Below are positions 24,529-33,470 of a stretch of 64,000 bases of DNA, piece after piece. Origin of the DNA: DSCS01 sp035391585. GTDB lineage: Bacteria > Macinerneyibacteriota > Macinerneyibacteria > Macinerneyibacteriales > DSCS01. A program made the translations under genes and the position numbers. The notes beneath the pieces are model-generated. The model was not told the DNA's origin and ran no database searches. It worked only from the letters and a program-made list of their open reading frames with translations. Within the stretch, counting starts at the first letter, position 1. The number at the start of each line of letters is the position of its first letter. The stretch spans positions 1 through 64,000 of the forward strand of contig CAZNOX010000008.1 of assembly GCA_964574875.1 (NCBI GenBank), in the 5' to 3' direction.

Positions 24529-24580
24529 TCACGTAAGAACTTTACAGCGCTTTTTGTGAAGAGGTTTAAGGAGGACGTGA

Positions 24581-25135
24581 ATGGATCCTAAAATAATCGA
24601 GGAAATCAAACGGCGGAATAAATTGAAGATGCAGCAGTGGGAAGACCGGCTGAAGATCGGAAAGATCGGAAAAGGCCCCGATGACGAGACCCAGGCTCCT
24701 GCCGCTGACACCTCCTCCCCCGGATCCCTCAACGATTTTCTCGATAAAACACCTGAACAGCCTCGCACCGCCCCTTCACCGCAGCCCCAACGGCCTGTCC
24801 AATCCAGGCCTCAGCCTTCAGCTGAAGCAGAAGATCCGGCCATGGCCCGCTTTGATATCGGCCCTGCCGATCCCTCAGGGATCGACCTCTCTCAGACCGA
24901 AACCCCTGCAGCTCCCCGCCGGGAGGCCCAGGCTCCGGCGTCCCGTCCGGTTCAGCCCTCAACACCGGCGCCTGCAGCTGAAGTGTCTCCTCCGCTACCC
25001 GACAATACCAAGCAGCTTCATATTGATATCATCGACGGAAAGATCAAGATCTCAAGGAAAAACATCTCCATGGAACAGTCACTCAATCTGCTGGCGAAGG
25101 TCTACAACAGTTATAAAAAGAAACTGAAAAAGTGA
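24581..25135 (+). CDS. Hypothetical Pro/Ala-rich disordered protein
   Basis: 184 residues, not recognised. There are three parts: a charged helical N-terminus (KIIEEIKRRNKLKMQQWED, about 1-35), a long low-complexity Pro/Ala/Ser/Gln region (about 36-140), and a short ordered C-terminus (LHIDIIDGKIKISRKNISME plus a basic helix, about 143-184). There is no signal peptide. AAGGAGG precedes the ATG. Its last four bases overlap the start of the HEAT-cyclophilin gene, so the two are co-translated. It could be a linker or scaffold that docks through its two ends (inference). Confidence 0.65.
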   Translation: MDPKIIEEIKRRNKLKMQQWEDRLKIGKIGKGPDDETQAPAADTSSPGSLNDFLDKTPEQPRTAPSPQPQRPVQSRPQPSAEAEDPAMARFDIGPADPSGIDLSQTETPAAPRREAQAPASRPVQPSTPAPAAEVSPPLPDNTKQLHIDIIDGKIKISRKNISMEQSLNLLAKVYNSYKKKLKK

Positions 25136-26967
25136 TCCGGCGGCGGCTGTTTCTCTTTTCCGCACTCCTCCTTCTTCTGGTCTTCGTTTTTCTCTTTAAA
25201 GACCACTGGAACGAATACAGGACGATCAAAAGAGATGAGCTCTCCCGCTCGTCCGGCGCTGCGCTCCTGAATGACCTGTCCCATCCCAACCCCCATATCC
25301 GTTTCTCGGCCTTCAGGGCTCTCTACCGGACCGGATCCGGATCAGCCGCCGAAACGTACGGAGAGGCCGCTTTTGCTGAACCTGACCCTGAGGTCCGCCG
25401 TGAAGCTCTCTTCGGCCTTCGCTATTTCCCCTCTCTCCACAAACGTCTCCGGACAGCTCTTTCCGACGACGCCCCTTCTGAAGAGAAGACCCTTCTTGCT
25501 GATTCCTATTTTTTCAATACAGAGGATGAAGAAGAGATCTCGTTTCTCCTCTCCCTGCTGGGGCAGGCAGAATACTCTTCAGAGACTCTTTACACCGCCC
25601 TGGGAAACCTGGGCCGCAGAGGGGGCTATTCTCCGGCTTTGACAAGCCGTGTCCGGAGAGCTCTCTGGACCGGACTCACACCGGAAGCCTCACAGGCCCG
25701 GACCTACGCCCTTTCACAGTGGGGGATCCCGCCCGGACAAGAGCCGGCGGTTCTCAGGCTGATGACAGGAGACCCGGGCTGGAAAACGTATGACCTTCTC
25801 TCTCTTCTGTCCTCAGAGAGACCTCTCATGAGCCTTCTTGATGCGTTTAAAACGTATCCTTCCCAGCTGCGCATCCGCTACCTCATCCAGGCGGCTCCTC
25901 ACAGGGCGTTGAGAGACCTTCTCTACCCCCAGTGCCGGTCTTCCCTGGAACGTCTGCCCCTGGTGGAAGCTGAAGACCGTCCGGCTCTTCTGAAAGAGTT
26001 TCTTGCCCCTTCGTTTCCGCCTTACATCAGGGAGGCCGCGGCCGGCCGTCTTCTGAGCCTCCGGCTTCTCTCAGCGGAGGCTTTTCGTGAACACATTCAG
26101 GATCCTCATTTTCTCAGGGCCGTTTCAGATCATATCCCTTCAGCTCGATCTCTCTGCCCGCCCGCGTTTCTCTTCTCCCTCACACGAAACGACGATGAGT
26201 ATATCCGCAGGAACGCCGTCTTCTTCCTGGCAGAACTTTTCCCGGAACAACGCCGTGAACTGGCGCTGCAGGCTTTGGACGACCCTGATTTCACGGTACG
26301 GCTCACAGGCTATGACCTCCTCGCAGAGGACAAACCTTTCTACAGGGCAACACTTCTTGAGCGCTATCCCGCCGAACCGGATCCCGAGCTTCGGATCTTT
26401 CTGGTGGAATCACTTCAGGCATCGGGAGATACCCAAGCCCTGAAGATCCTGAAAGGGGTGGAAAAAGACCCCCATGTCTCCGCTTCTTTTGAGGCTCCCT
26501 CCTCCCCTCCTTTTTTAAAATATGACAATGAGGACACTCTCATCCGTTTCACCACGGAGAAAGGAACCATCACCATACGCTGTTTCGGCCATGAGGCGCC
26601 CCAGACGGTGGAGAACATCGTCACTCTTACAAAAGAGGGCTTCTATAACGGAATCGTCTTCCACAGGGTCGCCCTGAACCACGTGATCCAGGCAGGGGAT
26701 CCCCATGGAGACGGCTGGGGGGGCAGCCTGCCTCTCATCAAAGCTGAATACTCCCCTCTCACCTATCATGATGCCGGTATGGTGGGGATCGCTGACCGCG
26801 GGAAAGATACGGGAAGTTCACAGTTCTTTATCACACTGACGCCCCGCTGCCATCTCAACGGACGCTACACGGTCTTTGCCCGTGTTGTGGAGGGCATGGA
26901 TGTGGCTGAAAAAATAGAACCGGGGGACCGGATCCTCTCAGCACGCGTTCTGTCAAGTCAGCGCTGA
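25132..26967 (+). CDS. HEAT-repeat protein fused to a cyclophilin peptidyl-prolyl isomerase
   Basis: 611 residues. Residues 5-22 are a membrane anchor or signal peptide (FLFSALLLLLVFVFLF), so the rest should be periplasmic. Residues of about 45-450 are HEAT/armadillo-like helical repeats (HPNPHIRFSAFRALYRTG; PDPEVRREALFGLRYFP; DDEYIRRNAVFFLAELFP; DDPDFTVRLTGYDLLAED). The C-terminal 150 residues are a cyclophilin with FHRV, GSSQFFITL and HLNGRYTVFARVVEG active-site motifs. The start is a GTG in a GTGA overlap with the preceding gene. It would isomerise Xaa-Pro bonds in exported proteins held by the repeat domain (inference). A second, free cyclophilin is encoded at 61031-61627. Confidence 0.88.
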   Translation: MIRRRLFLFSALLLLLVFVFLFKDHWNEYRTIKRDELSRSSGAALLNDLSHPNPHIRFSAFRALYRTGSGSAAETYGEAAFAEPDPEVRREALFGLRYFPSLHKRLRTALSDDAPSEEKTLLADSYFFNTEDEEEISFLLSLLGQAEYSSETLYTALGNLGRRGGYSPALTSRVRRALWTGLTPEASQARTYALSQWGIPPGQEPAVLRLMTGDPGWKTYDLLSLLSSERPLMSLLDAFKTYPSQLRIRYLIQAAPHRALRDLLYPQCRSSLERLPLVEAEDRPALLKEFLAPSFPPYIREAAAGRLLSLRLLSAEAFREHIQDPHFLRAVSDHIPSARSLCPPAFLFSLTRNDDEYIRRNAVFFLAELFPEQRRELALQALDDPDFTVRLTGYDLLAEDKPFYRATLLERYPAEPDPELRIFLVESLQASGDTQALKILKGVEKDPHVSASFEAPSSPPFLKYDNEDTLIRFTTEKGTITIRCFGHEAPQTVENIVTLTKEGFYNGIVFHRVALNHVIQAGDPHGDGWGGSLPLIKAEYSPLTYHDAGMVGIADRGKDTGSSQFFITLTPRCHLNGRYTVFARVVEGMDVAEKIEPGDRILSARVLSSQR

Positions 26968-27004
26968 ACACCGTTCCCCCGAAAAAAAGGATGTCAAAAA
27001 AAGA

Positions 27005-29113
27005 CTACTTGTCCAACTCCAGGGCATGAAGGATAAAAGCATACTCGAAGGCCATCTCTTTCAGCCAGGAGTAACGTCCCGAAGAGCCCATATGTCCGGA
27101 ATCTGTATTCATTTTCAAGAGAAGCATGTGATCGCCCGTTGTCCTGCTCCGCAGCCGGGCTGTCCATTTCAGCGGTTCCCAATACTGGACACGGGGATCG
27201 TTCAACCCTCCTGTGATGAGCATGTGCGGATACGCCGTCTCTTTGATATTGTCGTACGGGGAATAGGAGAGCATGAGGTCGAAATATTTTTTCTCCATGG
27301 GATCTCCCCACTCTTCATATTCACCCACAGTGAGGGGAATCGTGGGATCCAGCATGGTATTGACCACATCCACAAAGGGAACAGAGGCAACGGCCACGGC
27401 GAAAAGAGAAGGACGCATGTTCACTGTTGCGCCCACAAGAAGGCCTCCGGCGCTTCCTCCGGAAAGGACGAGTTGTTCTTCCGTGGTGTATCCTTCCCTG
27501 ATGAGGTATTCTGCACAGGAGATGGTATCATAAAAGGTGTTCTTCTTGTTCATGAGCTTTCCCGCCTTGTACCATGAGATCCCCATCTCCCCTCCTCCCC
27601 GGACTTGTTCCATGGCAAAAATAAAACCCCTGTCAAGAAGAGAGAGCCGGGCTGATGAAAAGTAAGGGTCGTTGTTGTCTCCGTAAGCCCCGTAGCCGTA
27701 CAGGTAGAGAGGACGCGGAGCTGACGGGAACCCTTTTTTGTAGACGAGGATAATGGGGATGCCGACTCCGTCACGGGAAGGAGCCGTAACCCGCTCTGTC
27801 ACATACTCATCACGGTTGTACCCCTTCACCTCCGATCTTTTCAGGAGCAGAGACTCCCGCTTATCCATATCATAGTCATAGACAGAAGCCGGTGTGACCA
27901 GGGAAGAACAGGAAAAGCGGAGCACATGGGACGTGTCGTTTTTATTCTTTCCGCTCCAAAGGGACATGACAGGATCGGGCAGCTCGACATTGTGTTCTTC
28001 TCCTGTTTTCAGGTTCCTTATCCTGATTCCGGGGACGCCCTGATGACGGAGGAAGACTGCCAGATAGTCTTCAAAAAGAAAGTATTCTGTGAGAGTGTCT
28101 TCAGACGGAGGAACCACGGTCTGGCGGGCAGAGCGCCGGTCAAACCGGTCTGCAGGGACCCGTTCCAGCTTGAATCCGGGAGCTCCTTCATTGGTCAATA
28201 AATAGAAATATCCGTTGCGGGCGTTGAGATAGTATTCGATCCCGGCCCGGCGTGGAGCAAAAGACGTGAGAGGGGCATCCGTTGCGTCGCTCTTGAGGAA
28301 GAAGATCTCTGATGTCGTCTTGCTTCCCAGCCCCATGAAAAGATACGACCTGTCCGCTGCAGAGGAGAGCCACATCCAGTAGCGGCCGTCGTTCTCCTCA
28401 TAAAGGAGGTCATCGGCCCCCTCTTCGCCCATGGTATGGCGGTAGACCCGGTAAGGACGCCATGTCTCATCCTCCACCGTGTAGAGGTAGGTCCTGTTGT
28501 CTGCCATCCATTCAAAATCGGGGGTGGAAAAGGAGCGCTCTTCCAGGATGGCGCCTGTGGAGAGGTCTTTGATGGCCAAACTGTACTCTTCTGCTCCCGT
28601 GGTGTCATAGGTGTAGGCCAGCTTCTCCTCATCCGGGCTGATGCGCATGAGTCCGATACTGAAATACTCATGGCCCCGGGCCAGGATATTCACATCCAGG
28701 ATGATCTCTTCTTCTGCACCGTCCGAGAGTCTTTTCCTGCAATAGACGGGGTACTCTTTTCCCTCGACTGTCCGGGAATAGTATTCAAAATGCCCTTCCT
28801 GCTCGGGAACATCCCTGTCATTTTCCCGTATGCGGGAGACCATCTCATGATAAAGTCTCTTCTGAAGCCGTTCTGTCCCGGCCATGACCTGCTGAGTATA
28901 AGCATTCTCCTCCTGAATATAGTCCATGACCTGAGGATCCTCTTTGTCACGCATCCAGTAGTAATCATCGGTGAGGGTCATCCCGTGGACTTCAGTCACA
29001 TGGGGATAACGGGGCGCAACAGGAGGAACCGGTTCAGGCCCTGAGGCCCGGAGGCATCCCCAACTCAGTAAGAGAAAGATCAAGGCAACCGTGACGACAA
29101 TTCCTTTTTTCAC
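27005..29113 (-). CDS. Exported S9-family prolyl oligopeptidase / oligopeptidase B-like protease
   Basis: 702 residues: signal peptide, possibly lipidated at Cys20 (LSWGC, an imperfect lipobox), then a seven-bladed propeller gate (about 60-450) and an alpha/beta hydrolase domain. The nucleophile is Ser554 in SGGSAGGLLVG, the acid is the Asp in GGLNDPRVQYWEP, and the His is in NTDSGHMGSSGRYSW. The layout (YYWMRDKEDPQVMDYIQEEN at the N-terminus) is that of oligopeptidase B/PtrB, which cuts short peptides after basic residues. The start is GTG with GGAGG five bases upstream. It follows yjbQ by 15 bases and so belongs to the leuS operon. It fits extracellular peptide use. Confidence 0.92.
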   Translation of the reverse strand: MKKGIVVTVALIFLLLSWGCLRASGPEPVPPVAPRYPHVTEVHGMTLTDDYYWMRDKEDPQVMDYIQEENAYTQQVMAGTERLQKRLYHEMVSRIRENDRDVPEQEGHFEYYSRTVEGKEYPVYCRKRLSDGAEEEIILDVNILARGHEYFSIGLMRISPDEEKLAYTYDTTGAEEYSLAIKDLSTGAILEERSFSTPDFEWMADNRTYLYTVEDETWRPYRVYRHTMGEEGADDLLYEENDGRYWMWLSSAADRSYLFMGLGSKTTSEIFFLKSDATDAPLTSFAPRRAGIEYYLNARNGYFYLLTNEGAPGFKLERVPADRFDRRSARQTVVPPSEDTLTEYFLFEDYLAVFLRHQGVPGIRIRNLKTGEEHNVELPDPVMSLWSGKNKNDTSHVLRFSCSSLVTPASVYDYDMDKRESLLLKRSEVKGYNRDEYVTERVTAPSRDGVGIPIILVYKKGFPSAPRPLYLYGYGAYGDNNDPYFSSARLSLLDRGFIFAMEQVRGGGEMGISWYKAGKLMNKKNTFYDTISCAEYLIREGYTTEEQLVLSGGSAGGLLVGATVNMRPSLFAVAVASVPFVDVVNTMLDPTIPLTVGEYEEWGDPMEKKYFDLMLSYSPYDNIKETAYPHMLITGGLNDPRVQYWEPLKWTARLRSRTTGDHMLLLKMNTDSGHMGSSGRYSWLKEMAFEYAFILHALELDK

Positions 29114-29128
29114 ATCGACCTCCCTGGC

Positions 29129-29521
29129 TTATGATAATATCCCTGCGCGGACCGTTCGTCTTCTGGGCCCGTCAAATTCACATAAAAAGATCCCCTGCCA
29201 TGTTCCCAGGAGCAGTCTCCCCTCTTCAAAGGGAACCAGAAGAGTCGTCCCTGTCAACGCGGCCTTGATATGGGCATCCGAATTGCCTTCCCCATGACGG
29301 AAATCCATCCCTTGAGGAATCAGGCGGTTTAAAAATGTTGTGATGTCTGAAGCCACGTCCGGGTCGTGGCTTTCGTTGATCTGAAGCCCGCATGTGGTAT
29401 GCGGGACAGAGAGGAAGAGATATCCCCGGTCTCCTGATAATCGCGTCAAAGCTTCTGAGACGTCCCGGGTGATATCGATGAGCTGAGTCCTCTCCGCTGT
29501 CTCTACGGAAAACTGGATCAT
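29129..29521 (-). CDS. yjbQ: YjbQ/UPF0047 family protein (secondary thiamine-phosphate synthase)
   Basis: 130 residues with all family motifs: SVPHTTCGLQINES, DPDVASDI, FRHGEGNSDAHIKAALTG and LGTWQGIFLCEFDGPR. The His/Asp/Glu residues of these motifs form the metal-binding centre of the trimer. E. coli YjbQ has reported weak thiamine-phosphate synthase activity. Here the ATG overlaps the thiT stop by four bases, a direct genomic link to thiamine. No thiC, thiE or thiD is nearby. Confidence 0.92.
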   Translation of the reverse strand: MIQFSVETAERTQLIDITRDVSEALTRLSGDRGYLFLSVPHTTCGLQINESHDPDVASDITTFLNRLIPQGMDFRHGEGNSDAHIKAALTGTTLLVPFEEGRLLLGTWQGIFLCEFDGPRRRTVRAGILS

Positions 29522-30030
29522 ACGGCCTGCTTTGAATCGATGAGACGCTTCTTCAGGCCCAGAAGAAGCGCCAGGGCGATGGCCATGCTGGGGAGAAGGA
29601 ACGTTCCGTTATACAGGACGGAATAGAGCCACACCGGTGTTCCTTCGGGCGCATAGGAGGCAAAAAAGACCACTCCCGAGAGGACATGAAAGAGAAAACG
29701 CACCACTCCCGCTGTGAGGACACCGGGAACCATCCAGCGCCCGGGGAAAAACCCCGCAAGGCCCAGAGCCGCAAATGCCAGGGGATAATCCAGAAGTCCC
29801 TGGAGAGGATGGACCACATACCCCCCCAGAAGGATCTGGAGGGCACCGGCGAGGAATCCTGTGAGAAGGCCTGCCCGTCCGCCGTTTCTGAGTGCGAAAA
29901 GAAGCAGAGGGACGTTCTCCAGAGTCACAGACCCCCCCTGGGGCAGCTGCCATATTTTCAGATAGGAGAAGACGATGGTCAGGGCCACGGCAATGGCCCC
30001 TTCAGTGAGAAGAGAGGCTTTCCTTTTCAT
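29518..30030 (-). CDS. thiT: ECF transporter S component, thiamine-specific ThiT
   Basis: Substrate-binding membrane subunit of an energy-coupling factor thiamine importer. 170 residues, six predicted helices. Typical ThiT motifs are visible: LPQGGSVTLENVPLLLFALR, GGYVVHPLQGLLDYPLAF, and RFLFHVLSGVVFFASYAPEG with YNGTFLLPS, which line the thiamine site. It needs an EcfA/EcfA'/EcfT module from elsewhere in the genome. It overlaps leuS by four bases upstream and yjbQ by four downstream, so expression depends on the leuS transcript. No TPP riboswitch is possible directly upstream, because that sequence is leuS coding sequence. Confidence 0.93.
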   Translation of the reverse strand: MKRKASLLTEGAIAVALTIVFSYLKIWQLPQGGSVTLENVPLLLFALRNGGRAGLLTGFLAGALQILLGGYVVHPLQGLLDYPLAFAALGLAGFFPGRWMVPGVLTAGVVRFLFHVLSGVVFFASYAPEGTPVWLYSVLYNGTFLLPSMAIALALLLGLKKRLIDSKQAV

Positions 30031-32510
30031 TTCTCTCTCACCACGATATTGATCAGGCGTCCCGGGACCACAATAGTCTTCACCAGGGCCTTTCCTTCTG
30101 TGTGCCGGCGGATATTGTCCGATGCCAGGGCTGTTTTCTCGATCTCGTCTTTTCCCGCTTCCAGGGGGACTTGGATCTCGCCGCGGACTTTCCCGTTGAC
30201 CTGAACCGCCATGGTGACCATATCCGCCACCAGTTTCTCCTCATCATACGACGGCCAGGCCTGGTTAAAGACAGAATCCTGTCCGCCGCTTCTCTCCCAC
30301 AACTCCTCCATGACATGGGGCGCAAAAGGGGAGAGGAGCATGACCATGGTCCTGATGGTTTCCCGGAGCAGGGGCCTGTGGTGGCCCTCCCGCGGCTTCT
30401 CCTGGACATATTTATAGATCTCATTGTTCAGTTCCATGATCTTGCTGATCGCTGTATTGAACCGAAAATCCTCTGTATCTTCAGTCACGCCCCTGATGGT
30501 CTGATGGAGTTTGCGTTCCAGGGCTTTTTCCATCTCTTCGAAAGGCTTGTTCTCTCCGGACTCGTCTTCGAAAATCCCCCGGCACCACTCCTCATCAGTC
30601 ACAAGACGCCAGACCCTGTCCGCAAAGCGGTCGATGGCCTTGATGGTCGAATCATCCCAGGGGCCGCCCACGGCATAATCGTAAGCAAACATGAGATACA
30701 TCCGGAAGACATCCGTTCCGTATTCAGCGATATAATCATCGGGGATCACCGTGTTTCCCCTTGATTTTGACATCTTGTTCCCGTCGCTTCCCAGGACGAT
30801 CCCCTGATGACGCAGGCTGGTGAAGGGTTCTTCAAAATCAAGATGTCCCATATCCTTCAGAGCCATGGTCATGAACCGGGCATAAAGAAGATGCATGACA
30901 GCATGTTCAGGCCCGCCCACATACTTATCCACAGGGAGCCACTGGTTGATGAGATCCTTGTCGAAGGGCGCCTCTGTGTTGCCCGGATCGGGATAACGCA
31001 GGAAATACCAGGAGGAGTCCACAAAGGTATCCATGGTATCCACCTCCCTCTCCGCCTTGCCCCCGCAGACAGGGCATGTTGTCTGGCGGAACGTGGGGTG
31101 TTTGGCCAGGGGAGACTCTCCCGTGGGTTCGAAGACCACATCGTAGGGCAGTTTCACCGGAAGCTCCTCTTCGGGGACAGGGACTTCTCCGCACACGGGA
31201 CAATGGATAATGGGGATGGGAGCCCCCCAGTAGCGCTGACGGGAGACGAGCCAGTCCCGGAGCCGGTAATTGACTTTACGCCGCCCGAACCCTTTCTCTT
31301 CAGCCAGGGCGACGACCTCCCCTTTGAAAGTATCACTTGCCATGCCGTTATAGGAGCCGGAATTCTCCATGATCCCCGCTTCGGTATAGGCTTCGGTCAA
31401 TTGTCCCGAAAATCCTCCTTCAGGAGCGATCACGGTCTGCACCGGGAGCCCGAATTTCGCAGCAAACTCGAAATCTCTCTGGTCATGGGCGGGCACAGCC
31501 ATCACAAGGCCTGTGCCGTATGTGAGAAGGACATAATCGGAGACCCAGATGGGGATGCGCTTCCCGTTCACCGGGTTGACGGCATAGGCCCCGGTAAAGA
31601 CCCCGCTTTTTTCTTTTGTGGTGGAGAGGCGGTCGATCTCCGACTGATTCACCGCCCATTCACGGTATGACTCCACGTCATCGCGGTGCTCGTCTGTGAC
31701 AAGATCGTCCAGAAGAGGATGTTCCGGGGCCATGACAAGATAAGTGACCCCGTAAAGCGTGTCGGGACGGGTGGTAAAGACGGTAAACTGCTCCGTATGG
31801 CCTTCGATCGCAAAGACGATCTCCGCCCCTTCGGAACGTCCGATCCAGTTCTTCTGCGCATGTTTGGTTCTTTCCGGCCAGTCGAGCCCGTCGATATTAT
31901 TCAGCAGCCGGTCGGCATACTCCGTGATCTTGAAAAACCATTGTGTCAGATTTTTTCTTTTGACCTCCGCCCCGCAGCGCTCACAGGCCCCGTCCACCAC
32001 CTGCTCATTGGCCAGGACGGTCTGACAGGAGGGGCACCAGTTCACAGGAGCTTTTTTGCGATAGGCCAGTCCCTTATGGTAGAGCTGCAGAAAGATCCAT
32101 TGTGTCCACTTGTAATACTCCGGATCACAGGTCACGACCTCATAATCCCAGTCATACATGGCCCCGATCCTCTTCAGCTGGGCCTCCATGGTCTTGATAT
32201 TGGCCAGTGTGGAATCCTGAGGATGTTTCCCGGTCTTGACGGCATAATTTTCAGCAGGAAGCCCGAAGGCATCGAACCCCATGGGTTCAAAGACATTGTA
32301 CCCCTGCATACGTTTCATCCGTGCCCAGGAGTCGTCCGGCCCGTAATTATACCAATGGCCGATATGCAGTGTCGCCCCCGACGGATAACTGAACATGACC
32401 AGGTTGTAAAGCTTCCTGTCCGTTTTGTTAATATCGACTTTGTAGAGTTTTTTCTCTTCCCACTGCCTCTGCCATTTTTTTTCAATCTCCTGAAAGGGGA
32501 AAACACCCAT
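30027..32510 (-). CDS. leuS: Leucyl-tRNA synthetase
   Basis: Charges tRNA-Leu with leucine. 827 residues in one chain, of normal bacterial length. HIGH motif at 49-52 (GATLHIGHWYNYGP), MGFDAFGLPAENYA, the CP1 editing domain with TTRPDTLYGVTY, a zinc-type insert (CPSCQTV ... CERCG; CPVCGEV ... CPVCGG), and KMSKS at 579-583. A GGAGG ribosome site lies about nine bases before the ATG. It is the first gene of leuS-thiT-yjbQ-S9 peptidase. Confidence 0.98.
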   Translation of the reverse strand: MGVFPFQEIEKKWQRQWEEKKLYKVDINKTDRKLYNLVMFSYPSGATLHIGHWYNYGPDDSWARMKRMQGYNVFEPMGFDAFGLPAENYAVKTGKHPQDSTLANIKTMEAQLKRIGAMYDWDYEVVTCDPEYYKWTQWIFLQLYHKGLAYRKKAPVNWCPSCQTVLANEQVVDGACERCGAEVKRKNLTQWFFKITEYADRLLNNIDGLDWPERTKHAQKNWIGRSEGAEIVFAIEGHTEQFTVFTTRPDTLYGVTYLVMAPEHPLLDDLVTDEHRDDVESYREWAVNQSEIDRLSTTKEKSGVFTGAYAVNPVNGKRIPIWVSDYVLLTYGTGLVMAVPAHDQRDFEFAAKFGLPVQTVIAPEGGFSGQLTEAYTEAGIMENSGSYNGMASDTFKGEVVALAEEKGFGRRKVNYRLRDWLVSRQRYWGAPIPIIHCPVCGEVPVPEEELPVKLPYDVVFEPTGESPLAKHPTFRQTTCPVCGGKAEREVDTMDTFVDSSWYFLRYPDPGNTEAPFDKDLINQWLPVDKYVGGPEHAVMHLLYARFMTMALKDMGHLDFEEPFTSLRHQGIVLGSDGNKMSKSRGNTVIPDDYIAEYGTDVFRMYLMFAYDYAVGGPWDDSTIKAIDRFADRVWRLVTDEEWCRGIFEDESGENKPFEEMEKALERKLHQTIRGVTEDTEDFRFNTAISKIMELNNEIYKYVQEKPREGHHRPLLRETIRTMVMLLSPFAPHVMEELWERSGGQDSVFNQAWPSYDEEKLVADMVTMAVQVNGKVRGEIQVPLEAGKDEIEKTALASDNIRRHTEGKALVKTIVVPGRLINIVVREK

Positions 32511-32541
32511 ATTCCATCGCCTCCGCTTCTTTTTTTTGTGT

Positions 32542-32569
32542 ATTATAAGCGGGAAATGGAAAAATTCAA
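32542..32569 (-). promoter_or_regulatory. Promoter of the leuS operon
   Basis: Minus strand: TTGAAT (32564-32569), 16-base spacer, perfect TATAAT (32542-32547). The leader to leuS would be about 25 bases, so no T-box element is present. Confidence 0.8.
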
Positions 32570-32587
32570 TCTCTTATTTAGAGAGAG

Positions 32588-32613
32588 AAGGCAGGGAAGA
32601 CCTTCCCTGCCTT
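32588..32613 (-). terminator. Hairpin ending the DUF2089/DUF4097/SHOCT operon
   Basis: A 12-base perfect inverted repeat, AAGGCAGGGAAG (32588-32599) and CTTCCCTGCCTT (32602-32613), between the SHOCT-like gene and the leuS promoter. The T-run is interrupted (CTCTCTCT), so termination may be partial. Confidence 0.6.
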
Positions 32614-32633
32614 TCACAGAAACACTCTTTTAT

Positions 32634-33032
32634 TCAGCTCTTCTGCTTATCCACGAAGATCCTGACGGTGTCTCCGTCGCTGCTTTCGATATTCACCAGG
32701 TCCTCATCAATGGAGTCCAGCCCTTCATCAAGGCTCTCCAGGAGGACATTGAGATCGATCCCTTCAGCACTCATCTGCTCCGAGGCCTGTTTGGGAATCA
32801 TGCCCTTGATCATCGAAGCCAGTTTCAGGGGAACGGCGATGCGGACTTTATCACCGTCGTTTGAATCGATCTCGATACGCAGTTTTCCTTTCAGGGCTTT
32901 GCCTGAAGCCGGCACCACGGCCTGCTTCGGCTTGTCTCCGTCTGTACCCAGAGCATTGAGCAGCCTCTCGGCTTCATCGACTGAGATCTTCCCTTTTTTC
33001 ACCATCTCAAGTATTTTTTTCTTTTCATCCAT
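32634..33032 (-). CDS. SHOCT-like domain protein
   Basis: 132 residues, cytoplasmic. Residues 1-28 (ILEMVKKGKISVDEAERLLN) are the short SHOCT-like/YvlB N-terminal helical hairpin. Two similar beta-type segments follow, KLRIEIDSNDGDKVRIAVP and DLVNIESSDGDTVRIFVDK, which bracket a helical middle and look like an internal repeat. The function is unknown. AGGAGG precedes the ATG. It is the last gene of the operon starting at 34732. Confidence 0.75.
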   Translation of the reverse strand: MDEKKKILEMVKKGKISVDEAERLLNALGTDGDKPKQAVVPASGKALKGKLRIEIDSNDGDKVRIAVPLKLASMIKGMIPKQASEQMSAEGIDLNVLLESLDEGLDSIDEDLVNIESSDGDTVRIFVDKQKS

Positions 33033-33042
33033 GAGGTCCTCC

Positions 33043-33468
33043 TTACAATTTAATCAGAACCATTTGCCTGTTATTGACTTTCACATCGATCTCGATGACA
33101 TCCTTCAGATGCAGCACCGGCAGTTTTTTGATCAGAAGCACAAGATCCGCGATGAGCAGGAAAAAGGGCTTGAAGAGAGAGTATTGAATAGCGACCTCCT
33201 CCTGATCCAGGGAAAACCGCGAAAAGAGAGAGAGCGTGGGCAGCGTGACTCCGGCTAAACGAAGCACGTAGAAGGCTGTCTCTGCAATAAGAAAGATCTT
33301 AAACGCTATCTCCGCCCATCCTGAAAAAGAGAGGACAACGGTCCAGAGGATATAGCCGAGAGTGAGGACTGTCAGCGTCATGATCACCTGGATCGCCTTT
33401 CTCTTAAAGATGAGGCCTTTGGCGAAATAAAAGGGAAGATACAAAATAAAAAAAAGCCATCCTGCCAT
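33043..33468 (-). CDS. Hypothetical membrane protein of the DUF4097/SHOCT operon
   Basis: 141 residues, not recognised. About three hydrophobic helices (about 3-20, 28-50, 53-72) and a further hydrophobic segment near 102-116 are followed by a charged tail DVIEIDVKVNNRQMVLIKL that resembles a small beta domain. It lies two bases after the DUF4097 gene and ten before the SHOCT gene, in the place where related operons (such as B. subtilis yvlABCD) also carry small membrane proteins. A role in anchoring the DUF4097/SHOCT partners is a guess. Confidence 0.6.
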   Translation of the reverse strand: MAGWLFFILYLPFYFAKGLIFKRKAIQVIMTLTVLTLGYILWTVVLSFSGWAEIAFKIFLIAETAFYVLRLAGVTLPTLSLFSRFSLDQEEVAIQYSLFKPFFLLIADLVLLIKKLPVLHLKDVIEIDVKVNNRQMVLIKL

Positions 33469-33470
33469 AA

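Noticed and set aside
24264..24536. Open frames running across the tRNA-Leu gene
   Set aside because: They translate the tRNA and its terminator, lack ribosome sites and resemble no protein family.
30027..30200. TPP riboswitch controlling thiT
   Set aside because: The sequence before thiT is leuS coding sequence and the genes overlap; no THI-box pattern was found there.
32511..32545. T-box leader before leuS
   Set aside because: The leader is about 25 bases and contains neither a T-box sequence nor a terminator/antiterminator.
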